64,000 bases of DNA from Chondrus crispus (GCF_000350225.1 NW_005179021.1:156526-220525); one strand, 5' to 3'. Shown: positions 8,832-19,335, counted from the first letter of the stretch. Translations and numbers: made by a program. Notes: a model not told the origin generated them from the sequence alone.

Positions 8832-11590
8832 CTAAGCCATTCGAGGAGGGTAACCGTCGTGCCTGGATAAGCAGTAGAAAATATTCCCCTCCATGATCGA
8901 GGCAGTGCAACTCAAATTATTCTCTTCGGGTTTAAGACATTGTGTAGTACGGTCACTGTGACAGGCGTGAACTAGTCCAACTCTTCTGACAGAGTCCGTG
9001 AGCTTCAAGAATTGAAATGGCTTGTGGACGTCAACATAAATAAATCCGGAAGTGAACTGGCATTTCTTGACAACAGCGAAAGGTGTCTCTTGATATGCAT
9101 CCTGCATTTTCATAAATGTTTCGATTGCAAAGTAAGCTACGTGCAGCTCATCAATGTAAGCAATTCTTTCATCTTCCGCAAGTGTAGGTACAATTTGCGG
9201 TTCGTCATCGAACACGAGTGCTTGAACCGCAGAGCCCTTCGAGAGCATGTCGTGCGGTCTTGAATGCGATGTAACAACTCCAAACCCGTACAGGGACTTT
9301 TTCATTCGACATGCCTTTTCGAAGAATTTGGGGTCATTGGGACCCGCTTCTACAATGAAGTCGGCAGCAATACAAGTCATAGTCGCATGGAATGAACCTT
9401 CAGCATCTACCGTACGTTCACTTAGGACCCATTCCGCCCTTCTCGGGTTGTTGTTAATAGTAGTAGATGGAGCTCCGAGTACGTGCTTCAACAACCCATT
9501 TCTAATAATACTCAAAGCCTTCTCTGCCTCACCGTTCGTTTTCGTTACATAGTTATGTACGTCTCTTCTTCGTCCGCAAATGAGATTGACCACTGAAGAG
9601 ATTGCCTTGCCTTCCATTTTACAACTGCCGTCTACAGAATAAAGAGCAGATGAAAGCCGGTTCTTCCAATCGTTATTAATAATGTGATCCATTCCCTGTA
9701 TATGGGCGTCATGACCGTTGGAATCTGCCATGGTCTGCTTAAGGGGCTGGTGAGCGCATTCGAAAACAAGTTCGGCGAAGTGCTGCACGTGACCCATTGC
9801 AGGGATAGAATGCATATAAAGCTCTAGAAGCCGATGGATATTCGCCTTGTCCAGCTCTTTCCCCGCCATAGTACTGCTTCGACAAAGGTCATAGCAGTTT
9901 CGTATGTACATCTTGCAATGGCGTTCCAAGTCTGCCATATGCGCTGTGCCATCTTCACGATTGCACCTTTTCACCTGCTCCAATCCATCCACATGCAGCT
10001 TAGGATACCAGTATGTCTTGCTGACAAGTTTGCTAAACAAACTGAGGTTCTGTACAATTGAACACAGTTCTTGTTTGGATACATTAGATATTTCTTGAGG
10101 GCAGGATAGGTTATCAACAATCTCTTTGAATACAGGAGAAGCAATCAATAATATCGAAAACGTTACCGATATGCTTGCCGTGTACATACTATTTGTACTG
10201 AAATTGTAGATGCGTGTCTCAGTTACAAGGCGGTTTGTTCGCAACAAGGAACAGATTAACCCGTCTACCTGCTTTCTTCTAGTCGCGGTAGGAAGGGACT
10301 TAAAGGCAAGGGTTAAAATATTAATTGCGTTACCAGCCAGGAGATGGTCGGGGGCAACAAGCATTGAGCGATACGGGTCAAACATAGGGTTTGCGATTGG
10401 GACGTTGTGTTCGGTCAGCGGTATCGTGGTTTTTTTCAACGCGTTCTTCAAATCCTGAGAAAAAGAAACAAAAGGACTTGCTTTCCTTGCTGCATCGTCA
10501 TTTCCGTTCAGGCCCAATGCGTTCAGCTCTACATCCGAAATACCAGAGGCTCGTAATGCCTTCGTTCTTTCTGCATTTCTCGCGAAACATGCGTCTGCGC
10601 TGTGAATATCCGTGGTGTATGCATATCGCGATGCGAGTCCTTTAGGCTCTTTAAATCGCATGAACGAGCAGAGGTTGCATGGTGCTGTGCCATTCACTCC
10701 CACCACATCCAGGACATGCCCAACCTCGTGGTAGTCGCTCACGAAACCAACCACATCGGTAAACAGCAGCAAATCCTCCCCATCGGCATTTCTGGCAGGT
10801 ATACCCTCTGTTGATGATTTGACGAGGTCTGCTACTACTTGCTTCAGACCTTCCTTCGTTGACACTCCAGGTTCAGTCAGGGCAAGAACACGTACTCGCT
10901 CTCTACTACTTCTACATTCCGGAGGATAGTTTAGGGAGAGACAATAGACACCCCCCGCTGAACCCGCTTTAAATCGGAACGGGGAAAATCCATCTGAATA
11001 TAGTAGGATATGGCCAACAAAGTATTTCCTTCCGTCTTTAAGCTTACCATATGACGGTGAAATTGGGGCTCGGGAGTGTTGAAATGAAAGAGATGGCTGG
11101 TTGCCGGCCACCATGACGTCCACCATGGAAACCTTCGAAGCTGTATGAAATGAGATGCGTAAAGGATGATCAGCTCCATCGTCTCCAATCTCGCAAGCGA
11201 AGGGTATGCACACAGGCTCAATTTGCTGCCCTCCCTGTGTTGATCTGTTGTGATGCCGAATTAGTACCATGACATAATCCAGCTCAGCACTGATATGTAG
11301 AACTGTGCTAATGTCACCAGCGCGCCACAGGTCCGTTGTTGGCCGCTGAAATCCCTTCCATGTTCCGTAACGTAACTCCGACCTCGACGCTTCGGTCAGG
11401 GGTGGTCCGCCTCTCCATGACACTACGAGAGAGGTTGTGACAACCCTGAACGTCAATTTGAAACATCTTGGATCTGCTCCGCTACACATATCCAGAGTGC
11501 ACAATACTTCATGCGGAAATGGCGGTTCCTTCCGCAAGTGCAAGGTGACCACTCCTCCATCTCCCCTGTACGCAGTGAGCAATGGGCAGA
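8832..11590 (-). CDS. CACTA-like (Tnp2/Plavaka-type) transposase, main part
   Basis: About 916 residues in one frame. Visible landmarks are YSDGFSPF (D197 from the first in-frame codon used here), FTDVVGFVSDYHE (D276/D283), then CNLC (C302, C305). APDHLLAGNAINILT follows (D412, H413), and ELVFECAHQPLK (E608, H611). A first aspartate, a second aspartate just before a C-x2-C, a later D-H, and a distal E with a nearby H is the arrangement I associate with the CACTA/Tnp2 and Plavaka-like DDE enzymes that cut and paste DNA. There is no good start inside this frame: coding enters from the overlapping upstream frame (11453-12625). TGA, TAG and TAA are absent over 2.7 kb, so the gene decayed recently or is still functional. 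The superfamily call is tentative. Confidence 0.55.
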
Positions 11591-12625
11591 GGAGGGCGCG
11601 GTTTCGTCGCCGGTGCTGGGAAGGACGTTACGAGCGATGTCCAGAATGAGATCTCTATTTCGAACCATGGGAACGCTTTCGATAGTGGAGAACAGAGCTC
11701 CCGAGCTAGGGGAGATGGACTCTTTCGCAGCGCCTTTCAGTGCATTCCATGTCTCGCGGCACGCCAAGTCCATCAAAGACCAAGATGATGGCAATATGAC
11801 TTTGAAACGGCTTGAAACTGGCCCAACTCCCTGCAGTGACTGAAGCGTCTGTCTGGAGCCCGATTTCGAAGTATCTAAAATCGCCTCCCATTCCATGCTC
11901 ATCACAAAACCCCATTCTCGAAGCAAAGGGGACAGAGTCCGATAAACCGTAGAGTAGTCAGGAAACAATTTCCCCCCCGGCTCGTATTTCTTTAGAAGGT
12001 GGTTGAAACAGCTCCGAAAGATGTTATAACCAGACTTAGAGTACCGAACGGTCCCGGACACAAGTAAAACAGCCATTAAATTTTGCCACACGCTAAGCTT
12101 CTTCCATCCACGACGGATCTCCGCAACATCCAACTGCAGTCCTATATCATGATGCATTTCATCTTCCTCGTCCTGTGCACTGAGCCCGACCACCAGTTCA
12201 TTTGTCGTACCCGTCACGTGTTCAAGTACCATATCTACCATGCCACCCATGTCTTGCCCATTCGTTTCATGCATCTCCGCGACTGGAATTTCATCTGCGA
12301 ACTGCATTTCGTGGACCATAGGGGTTCCGAACCCCTCTATAGTCTCAAAACACACATCTTTATGATCTCTATCCTCCGCCTCTGCCATTTCTTCTTCTTT
12401 TGTTTCCGCTGCACCCGCTCCTCGGATTTCATCGCAACCTTTCTCCGCACCCGTACAGTTTTGTGTCGTTCCATCAGCACTGTGTGTTGAGGGAGCGGAT
12501 GTATCTGCCAGATGAAATGTCTCCTCATGATGTTCTCCCCACCGATCGTCGTACGCAATGCGACCCCTTCTTCTCCGACTCCCGAGCTGGAACATGTTCC
12601 GTCGCTTCCGAATTCTTTTCTTCAT
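11453..12625 (-). CDS. CACTA-like transposase, N-terminal part in a second frame
   Basis: 390 residues from an ATG at 12625. The N-terminus is basic (MKKRIRKRRN, a probable nuclear-localisation signal), and a long acidic, methionine-rich region follows. Residues about 175-260 form a helical domain (WQNLMAVLLVSG to TVYRTLSPLLREWGF) that looks DNA-binding. The last about 40 residues lose coding character. At about 11580, translation in the neighbouring frame (LTAYRGDGGVVTLHL) continues smoothly into the catalytic ORF. A -1 shift in the 11453-11590 overlap would join them. I see no clear slippery heptamer or splice signals, so an indel mutation is the simplest explanation. Confidence 0.5.
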   Translation of the reverse strand: MKKRIRKRRNMFQLGSRRRRGRIAYDDRWGEHHEETFHLADTSAPSTHSADGTTQNCTGAEKGCDEIRGAGAAETKEEEMAEAEDRDHKDVCFETIEGFGTPMVHEMQFADEIPVAEMHETNGQDMGGMVDMVLEHVTGTTNELVVGLSAQDEEDEMHHDIGLQLDVAEIRRGWKKLSVWQNLMAVLLVSGTVRYSKSGYNIFRSCFNHLLKKYEPGGKLFPDYSTVYRTLSPLLREWGFVMSMEWEAILDTSKSGSRQTLQSLQGVGPVSSRFKVILPSSWSLMDLACRETWNALKGAAKESISPSSGALFSTIESVPMVRNRDLILDIARNVLPSTGDETAPSSAHCSLRTGEMEEWSPCTCGRNRHFRMKYCALWICVAEQIQDVSN

Positions 12626-12708
12626 TAGCTGTTAGAAGCGAGGAAGACATCGGATGAGAGTGCAATTGGAGCCACCTCATACCAGACGCGTATTTCATGA
12701 ATGTGAAT

Positions 12709-12760
12709 GTAATCCAGGCTGACATCAGACTGTCAACAGTCTGATATCAGCCTTGATTAC
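12709..12760. repeat. Near-perfect 25-bp inverted repeat with 2-nt loop
   Basis: 12709-12733 pairs with 12736-12760 with two mismatches. It lies 84 bp upstream of the start of the CACTA-like transposase (minus strand), in its likely promoter or 5' terminal region. Confidence 0.8.
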
Positions 12761-13560
12761 ATGCGTGAATCACACCTGCTAATTGGCTGACTGAAATTCT
12801 GTAAACATATTTTGCAGGTCATTGGCTTCCAACTCGAGTTGCTGTACTCCTGTGCTGTGCTTTACGTGTTCATCCCATGGACAAAACGGAAATGACGTTT
12901 TATTGGTGCAGCATCATCCGTTTCGTCGTAAGAACCCAATTTAGGTCACAACCGGCTCACGTTTATAGCGCTGGAGGATACATTCGAGCTCCAAATGTAT
13001 TCCCAAATCCCTATAAGTACGTTGCACTCATCCTTTGAGCTGACCTTAAGCCCAAAACATCCATGAGCAGCGTGATACCAACGCCGTAGTGCCGCCACCC
13101 TCCCAGTGGATGAGATCCACAATGTGCTATCAACATTGAGCTACCATCACCGCAGGCGACACGATCCACAGTGACCTACCATCACCGCTGGCGACACGAT
13201 CCACAGTGAGATACTAACGAAACTTCACAACTATCCCGCACGTGATATGATCCTCCTAGTGCCACGAAACAGAGGCACCAACCGCCGGCAAAAGTCAACA
13301 ACCTGAAAGTGATGCGAATTTCAGGGGCACAGCTAACAGGCTCTACCCCCCAAAAACCACCATCTGAGGCAGGACGAAGACGACTGTCCACAGCCATGTG
13401 GATGAAAAACATCCTCAGGCATGACGAAGACGATCATCGACAGACACAACTGTTGTGTCTGTTGCAGCTGCATCAATATTGATAATACTTGTAGGTACTG
13501 GCCTATGAAACGCTTGTTTTCACATCCATCAACAGTGTCGTCAGGCAGCGATTCCGTTAT
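12761..13560. other. Intergenic sequence with short tandem repeats
   Basis: No gene is supported. Minus-strand frames of about 76 codons at 13182-13563 overlap each other and repeat sequence, and look accidental. A small perfect hairpin (9-bp arms, CAGACACAA) sits at 13441-13461. Confidence 0.5.
13105..13270. repeat. 35-bp tandem repeat, two clear copies plus decayed flanking copies
   Basis: 13141-13175 and 13176-13210 differ at only two positions (unit start CTACCATCACCGC, unit end CGATCCACAGTGA). Weaker copies with GATCCACA and GATCCTCC lie immediately before and after. The repeats are about 500 bp upstream of the CACTA-like gene and might be subterminal repeats of that element. That link is inference. 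Confidence 0.75.
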
Positions 13561-14360
13561 CATTCCTTACATTTAGTTTAGTGCTTTACAACCATTGCAA
13601 ATGTAGTCCCCAAAACATTACATTACCAATTCCTAAACACAAAAAATGTCGTCCAGCAACATTATATTGTCGTCTCAGAACAAGTGTCAACTACCATCCA
13701 AAACCAATATAAGTATTACTTCTGAAAACCACGATTATAGTGTTCACGAACGATACGTTTATTGCTATTCCTACATATTACATGTAACGTGCACAGAACG
13801 ATGAAAGTAATAATTCAACATATTACTAATATGTATTGTCGTTGGACAACATTACCAGTGTTTATCCGAACGTTATATTTCACGTTTCTGTACGATATAA
13901 GTAATAATACAATAAAGGAATATTTTATATTGTCGTTGGACAATGTTTAAAGTGTTTCAAGGAACATTATATTTAACGTTTCTGCACGTTGCATTTAGTG
14001 CCATCTAATATAATTATATATATTGTGCTGAAATGATTCATTTATCGTTTCAACAGACAGTGCCTATAATGTTCACATACGCTAAGTATAGTGTTTGAAT
14101 AACACATTATAAGTAACGTCCATTGTTGATGTTATAATGTTTACAATGACATTATATCTATTGTTCACGGCTGATGCAAGTGGTACCCGAATTCTGATGT
14201 TTTCATCGTACACGGACGTTTTATTATCATTCCTGGAATGCTGATGTATTGTTGTCCGAACAATACTATTCTGGTATCCCAAAAACGTATCGTCCAAAAA
14301 CATTACATATATCATGACACGATATTACTTTAATGTTTCGGAATACTACAAGTATTGTTG
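13560..14360. repeat. AT-rich degenerate minisatellite
   Basis: The clearest pair of units is about 13837-13909 and 13930-13996. Both run ATTGTCGTTGGACAA, then GTGTTT, then ACGTTATATTT or ACATTATATTT, then ACGTTTCTG. Many shorter fragments (ACATTATA, TTGTTGTCCGAACAATAC, AACGTTTC) fill the rest. Several are self-complementary. The block ends abruptly at the DIRS-like RNase H fragment. No gene is supported. Confidence 0.65.
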
Positions 14361-14378
14361 TTCCTGGTACTTTGCCTC

Positions 14379-15077
14379 CGCAGTGTACGCTATGGATGCC
14401 TCGCCATGAGGCGGGGAGTTTTGTATTCGGACGAGGACGGTCGGGGCAGCTCACCAACTCATAAACACGCTCTGGTGTCATTCTTCCGTGATGCTCGCGT
14501 ACTCTCTGGATGGTACGCCTTCCCTGATACCTTCGACCCGGGACCCCCCGCAGAGCAAGACGGCAGCGCACCTGAAGACGACATCAGCAGCACAACATCA
14601 GCAGCTTCCGACGATCTCACATACCCGTTACTTTCTGAGCAGTATGCTAAGCGTTTCGCACGGTTATCCGAAGCTTGGACCAAGGACCTCCTACTTTTGT
14701 CCAAGTGGTCCTCTTTAAATTGGAAAACTGCAATCATACATCGCTGGAGGGCTTCTACTCGTAGTTATTGTATCAATGTACTCGAGATTGAAGCTTTGGT
14801 ACATTCTGTACGTCACATGGGTCGATCTCCTGTCACTCGAGGGTCAAGTGTTTTGGTTTTTCTGGATAGCCTTGTTGGCTTGGGTTCTTTGGCCAAAGGC
14901 AGAAGTGCATCTCGCCGTCTTAGCAGAGCTCGCCGCAAGCTGGCTGCTTACGCTGTACTATCCAACGTCGAGCTTCTGTTTCACTGGGTACCTACCGAAC
15001 ACCAGCCTGCTGATGCTCCGTCCCGCAGTTATGCCCCCCGCAACTCCTCTCGGCACCCAGATCGAAACCGCTATTAA
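14379..15077 (+). pseudogene. DIRS-like RNase H domain
   Basis: Shortly before the main frame, another frame reads SAVYAMDASP, the first catalytic aspartate region of RNase H. The main frame (to 15077) then carries INVLEIEALVHSV (catalytic glutamate), VFLDSLVGLGSLAKGRS (second aspartate and the KGRS typical of DIRS-group RNase H), and FHWVPTEHQPADAPSR near the end. About 100 residues between the first and second motifs, rich in D/S/T, may be an insertion or a diverged region. It starts exactly where the RT fragment at 2314-3170 breaks off and overlaps the tyrosine recombinase frame by about 50 bp, as DIRS ORFs do. One frameshift near 14410 makes it a relic. Confidence 0.65.
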
Positions 15078-16050
15078 TTCTGTCTCTGTTCTACAACGCA
15101 ATGCAGCCGCACCTCAAACTTTCCAAGTGTATCGTGCCGGCGTCCTTCGATTTGCCGCCTTCTGTTGCGAGCGGGATTTACTATCTTCCTCTGCGGACCA
15201 CGTGGATGATGCCCACCAAAAACCGTTTCACTGGACATTTCAGGATGACCTGTCCCGGGCCGCTAAGACTAGGATGGTACATGCTGTATTTGGCTATGAA
15301 TTAATGGTCCCCGCACACCGTAAGAAGCTAGTTAGCTGTCGTTTTGCCCTCCGTGGTTGGGACCGCCTCGTTCCTCGCAAGTCCGCCCGGCCTCTTTCCT
15401 ACACCATTCTCAATGGAATCGCATGTGAATGTGAAAAGAGAGGTCTCTCGGTTTATAATTTTGCGTTTCGCTTGCAATTGAATTGCTATCTCCGGGCAAA
15501 CGACCTTCTTAACTTAACCGACCAAGACATTGCGCTTCCAGGTGATATCTGACTTCTGCATTCGAGCCTACCATCTCTTGCCGGCTTGCGCCTCCGAGAG
15601 ACTAAGACGGGTCCTAACCAGTTTGTGCGCATTTCGGATCCGTATGTGCTCCAGATCCTGCCCACTTACGTTTCGGCTCGCCGCCTTGAAGTTGGCTCTA
15701 GAGAGCAACTCTTTCCGTTGCACTATGAGACACATCGCAAGACGTTTCACCTCGCGTTACAATGGCTACATTTGGACACGCAAAGATCTACACTACACAG
15801 TCTTCGTCATGGCGGTGCCACGCATTATTCTCTGCCCGGTCAGCAGGTGGCTGACATCATTCGTCGCGGGCGTTGGTCGGATCCTAAGAGTGCGACCACC
15901 TACGTTCAAAGTGGGCGAGCCCTCTTCCTCAGCGTCACAATCGCCCCGTCCAGGGCCCGCCGTCTTGCTGTCTTCGAAGTTGCTATCCGTCGTTTGTTGC
16001 ATTCTGGGGGGTTCCAGCAGGGTCCCCATCACGGCGACCCTGCTGCATGA
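15031..16050 (+). pseudogene. DIRS-type tyrosine recombinase, one nonsense codon
   Basis: The enzyme would circularise and integrate the retrotransposon cDNA. One frame runs from ATG 15031 to TGA 16048-16050, broken only by a TGA at 15550-15552. The N-terminal core-binding part includes RNAAAPQTFQVYRAGVLRFA. The catalytic part has the first arginine in CYLRANDLLNLTDQDI, the HxxR box in LHSLRHGGATH, GRW after it, and the tyrosine in SATTYVQSG, giving a complete R-H-R-Y set. About 340 codons match the size of DIRS recombinases. The stop falls just after the box I arginine. Confidence 0.75.
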
Positions 16051-16171
16051 TGGGCATAGTCCGCGGAAGTATCTTGCTGACAGTATCGGCGGGCTACAGT
16101 CTTTTGGCGATGAGTTCATTTTATTCTCTAAGAGCAACTCCAGCAACACAGTAGCAAACGAGCAAAAATAC

Positions 16172-16296
16172 CAAATTTGATCAAATTTGATAAATTGCTC
16201 ATTTGTGAACTAGTTTGACTTCCCCACCAGACCGAAAAAGTGCCAAAAAATATAACACCGCCGAAATTGCTTCGAGCAAATCAGTCCGATTTGCTC
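16172..16296. repeat. Palindromes in the Harbinger subterminal region
   Basis: 16172-16189 is a perfect 18-bp palindrome (CAAATTTGATCAAATTTG). 16274-16296 is a hairpin with 9-bp arms GAGCAAATC/GATTTGCTC. Both reuse the GAGCAA motif of the presumed terminus. Such subterminal repeats are common binding sites for Harbinger-encoded proteins, but the role here is inferred. Confidence 0.6.
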
Positions 16297-16493
16297 AAAT
16301 GACTCTCACCCGAAGTTCTATTTCAGCAAATATTTTTGTACAAGTGCTGCATTAAGATTGGTCTATGAGTGGCGCTAAACCCGAAACACCTTGAAATCCG
16401 AGAAAAGTTCAGTTCTTCGCGCCTTCACTTACGAGCGAACATACACCGAGCACTTCTCTACTGTGTTGCGTCGAAATCCGTCTCAAACCCACC

Positions 16494-17300
16494 ATGGCCA
16501 ATGTACTTGCAGAGAACAATGCGTCTCCAGGCTCAGGTTCCCCTTCAGCTCCAGTAACATCGCCGTCTGTCAAGGGAAAAAAGCTGAAATCTGCGCGAGG
16601 CTCCGGATATACTCCGTATGAAGATGCCGCAATGGCGAAGGCGTGGATTGCAGTCTCCGAGAACCCAATTGTGGGTACCGAACAGAAGTCGAGCGACTTC
16701 TTCGCCTGCATTGCCAACATCTACAACGAAAAGTTCAAGCCGGGAAACAGAGAAGAACGAACGTTGGCTTCTGTGAAGTCCCGTTGCAAAACAATCCAAA
16801 AGGAATGTATGTTGCTCTCTGGTTGTTACGCTCGAATTTAGCGATCCAAACCGACCGGTGTGTCACCAGAACATATGATTAGGATGTCCACAGGTCTTTT
16901 CAATGGTATTGATATGCGTGTTGATGATGATTGCGGTAAGCCCTTTCGCTTCCTGCAGGCCTTGGATGTGTTGCGACACCATGAGAAGTTCATGTCTGCT
17001 CTGAACCTCTCGCCAAAAGCACATACTTCTGACCCTGATATCTCTGCAGAGGTTACTAGAAGCACTAACGAAGATGCTGCATCCACGGTGGGGGTCAGAC
17101 ATGAAGAAAAACACTCAACTTCGGCTAGCGCCAGACCGACCGGAAGGAAGAGGGCAAAGGAACAGATGCAAAAAGACCGAGACGGAGCGAAAAAGATGAA
17201 GTTAGTGGCGGAGTCAGTGGCGGCGCTGGTAGAACGAAATGTGGCACTTAAGCGTCATTACGAAATAATGCTGTTTACCACTGCCCGCCGGCTGCGATGA
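16494..17300 (+). pseudogene. Harbinger Myb/SANT-like ORF1 with one amber codon
   Basis: PIF/Harbinger elements encode a Myb-like protein that helps the transposase bind DNA and enter the nucleus. One frame runs from ATG 16494 to TGA 17300, broken only by a TAG at 16839-16841. Residues about 40-115 carry the Myb-like domain (YEDAAMAKAWIAVSENPIVG, ASVKSRCKTIQKEC). The domain continues after the stop (GVSPEHMIRMSTGLF, then FRFLQALDVLRHHEKF). The C-terminal GRKRAKEQM basic stretch is typical of NAM-associated/Harbinger accessory proteins. Because the frame is kept on both sides and the domain aligns across the stop, a point mutation is more likely than an intron. The GT-AG choices I tried gave a stop or a frame break. 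Confidence 0.65.
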
Positions 17301-18047
17301 CGCGGAGTCGCTCGAATACTTTCGAACAATGCGTGCGCGAGCATTAAACGCAACTCGAAACGAAGAAAAAGCGACCCAAAAAGATGGCGGCAACGGAAAT
17401 GTCGAACTTTGACTCGGTGCAGCGCGCGAGCGCGGCGAGGGAGAAGTCAGCTGCACCGGGGTCTGTCACAAGCACAGTGCCGTTTTATTACCACGCAGGA
17501 AGTCAATAATGTATTTGCTCAGTAATACCTGCTGTTCACCAGCACCTCTCTTTGGAAATATACACGACTCACTACAGATATCTGTGCCTTTTTGTAAAAC
17601 TCTATGCGAAATCCATCATCTTTCTGGCGTTGTAGATAGCATTGCAAATCATTCTGATCGTTGCATTGAGGGAGAGGATGTCGCAGGGTATTCCGGAGGG
17701 CCGAAAAGGCCGTTCTTTGTGGCAGGAGGAAGTGGCATTGGTTCGGGAATTGCAATTGCGAAGTGTAGAGCAGTTGATGGCATAAGGCGGGTGCCACCTA
17801 GTGTGTGGCAATGGTATGGGACGGGACAAGTAAAGGGGTAGACCCTGAAGAAGGCCGGAGGGAACAATTTGGCGCTCGAGGCAGCCCGCGCCCGCCAGCA
17901 TCTGGCAGATGATGAGCTGTGTCGCTGGCGCCGCAAGAAACAGCGAATCTCCGTCCCACTTGACCGTCTCGCGAGACCCCCGTCTTGACCCCTCCCCTCA
18001 TCGCGCGCGCCCCCGCCGCGCCCCCGTCGCCCTGCGCATGCGCCGCC
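17301..18047. other. Unassigned sequence inside the Harbinger element
   Basis: No intact gene. From about 17700 to 17960 short protein-like pieces appear in several frames (for example VALVRELQLRSVEQL and NNLALEAARARQHLADDE). This looks like another broken coding fragment that I cannot name. Confidence 0.35.
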
Positions 18048-18672
18048 ATGACCGCGCCCGCCTTCCTCGACGCCCAGCGGTCGCCGCTGTGGCCCGCAGC
18101 CGACCTGCCGCTCTACGCCGCCTTCCTGCTCATCCCACTGCTGGGCGGATGGCCCTCTTTCCTCTCTTCCGACTGCTAGCGCCGGTCACGCGTATGGCCC
18201 GCTTCGCTGCGGAAGTCCTCGCTCTCGTTCCCAACGCCCGCGCCGTCGTCGCCCCCGTCTGGATCCTCCTCTACCTCTGCATGGCGCACGCGTCGTACCG
18301 CGTACTACGTACTACGCGTACTACCAGGCTGACACAAGCGACACCCCCCTCACCTCCAGCCCCGTCCACTACCTCACGCACCTCCTCCTCAACCACTTCT
18401 CCATCATCGTCCTGTTCGGCCTGCAGCGCATCGACTTCGCCCTGCTCATGGTCCTCTCCCTCTGGCGCTGCAGCCTTGTCACCACCCTCCTCTTCTACGA
18501 CGTACACCACCACGCAGCCCCCCTCATGCCCCTGTCCTCCTCTGCGTCTCGTACAACTTCTATCTCAATCTCTTCCTCTTCCTGAACAACCCCTTCTACA
18601 CAGAGCTCGACCTCGCAAACGGATACCCGCACCCGACCCAAACCCCCGAAAAGCAAGAAAAGCTTCAATGAG
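18048..18672 (+). pseudogene. TspO/MBR (peripheral benzodiazepine receptor-like) relic
   Basis: TspO proteins are five-helix membrane proteins that bind tetrapyrroles and cholesterol. The signature is spread over three frames: MTAPAFLDAQRSPLWPAADL at 18048, then VVAPVWILLYLCMAHASYRV (about 18247-18302, the P-x-W-x-x-LY-x-MxxASY core). After a shift at a GTACTAC duplication come LLLNHFSIIVLFGLQRIDFA and LVTTLLFYDVHHHAAPLMP. After a further shift comes a YNFYLNLFLFLNNP end. The order and spacing follow the family. Frames change at least three times, so no protein is made. Very GC-rich codons set the fragment apart from neighbouring transposon sequence. Confidence 0.6.
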
Positions 18673-18716
18673 GCCACCCGCGGCGCCGCGGCGGGCCCCT
18701 CTTCCGCGCACACGTG

Positions 18717-18840
18717 TCAGAAAAATAACAGGCGGACGCGTGCCAGCGCGGCATGACTCTTGGGCACCCGCACAAAAATATAAAAAAATTACTGAGGGAC
18801 GCGTGCCAGCACCACACGAGTCTTGCCCCTCCGCACAGCA
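18717..18840. repeat. Tandem pair of about 64 bp
   Basis: Two units share AAAATA or AATTAC followed by GGACGCGTGCCAGC, then a CGAGTCTTG- or GACTCTTG-like stretch, then CCGCAC. They occur at 18717-18780 and 18781-18840 with several mismatches. Confidence 0.6.
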
Positions 18841-18869
18841 GGGACCGGGGACGAGGTCCCTCGTCGGTG

Positions 18870-19150
18870 CATACGTCACCAACCTCTTCTTACGCCCCTC
18901 CTTTCCCCCCTCGCTTGCCCTTCAGCGCGGCACCGCCCCACTGAGTCTGTGCGCGCGCGCATACGTCACTGACCTCATCTTCCGCCGCCTCCCCTCTCTC
19001 CTCGCTTGCCCATCAGCGCCGCACCGCCCCGCTGAGTCTGCGCGCGCGCATATACGTCACCGACCACTTCTTCCGCTGCGCTTCTTCTATTCTTCCCCTA
19101 CTTGCCCCTCAGCTCGGCGCCGCCCCGCTGTGTCTGCGCACGCACCACGC
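18870..19150. repeat. Three tandem copies of a 90-bp GC-rich unit
   Basis: Units begin CATACGTCACC/T at 18870, 18960 and 19051. Each runs through CTCTTCTT- or CATCTTCCGC-like pyrimidine tracts, then CTTGCCC.TCAGC, CACCGCCCC.CTG and TGTCTGCGCGCG-like ends. The frame stays open because the unit is a multiple of three, which produces artificial long ORFs on this stretch. Confidence 0.8.
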
Positions 19151-19227
19151 CATACGCGCGTGCCGCCTTCGATGCTGCGGAACTCCTAGTACGCCACCCT
19201 CGGGCGCCTCCACAGGCCCTACGACAT

Positions 19228-19335
19228 GTTCTCGTCTGCGGCGTCGCGGCCACCGGTCGTGCTACTGCTGTGCGACGACGTGTTCCCGCCTGCGGTGTCG
19301 CAGCCGCCAGTCGTGCGGCTGCTGTCCAGCAGCGC
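19228..19335. repeat. Two tandem copies of a 54-bp unit
   Basis: 19228-19281 and 19282-19335 share CTGCGG.GTCGC.GCC.CC.GTCGTGC and CTGCTGT. They are GC-rich and in phase, so reading frames here are not evidence of a gene. Confidence 0.65.

Noticed and set aside
16807..16869. Possible intron removing the TAG in the Harbinger Myb-like ORF
   Set aside because: The candidate GT-AG pairs produce a stop or a frame break, and the Myb-like domain aligns straight across the stop.
17909..19189. 426-codon plus-strand frame
   Set aside because: It changes character repeatedly. It crosses the TspO relic in a wrong frame and then reads through GC-rich tandem repeats of a length divisible by three.
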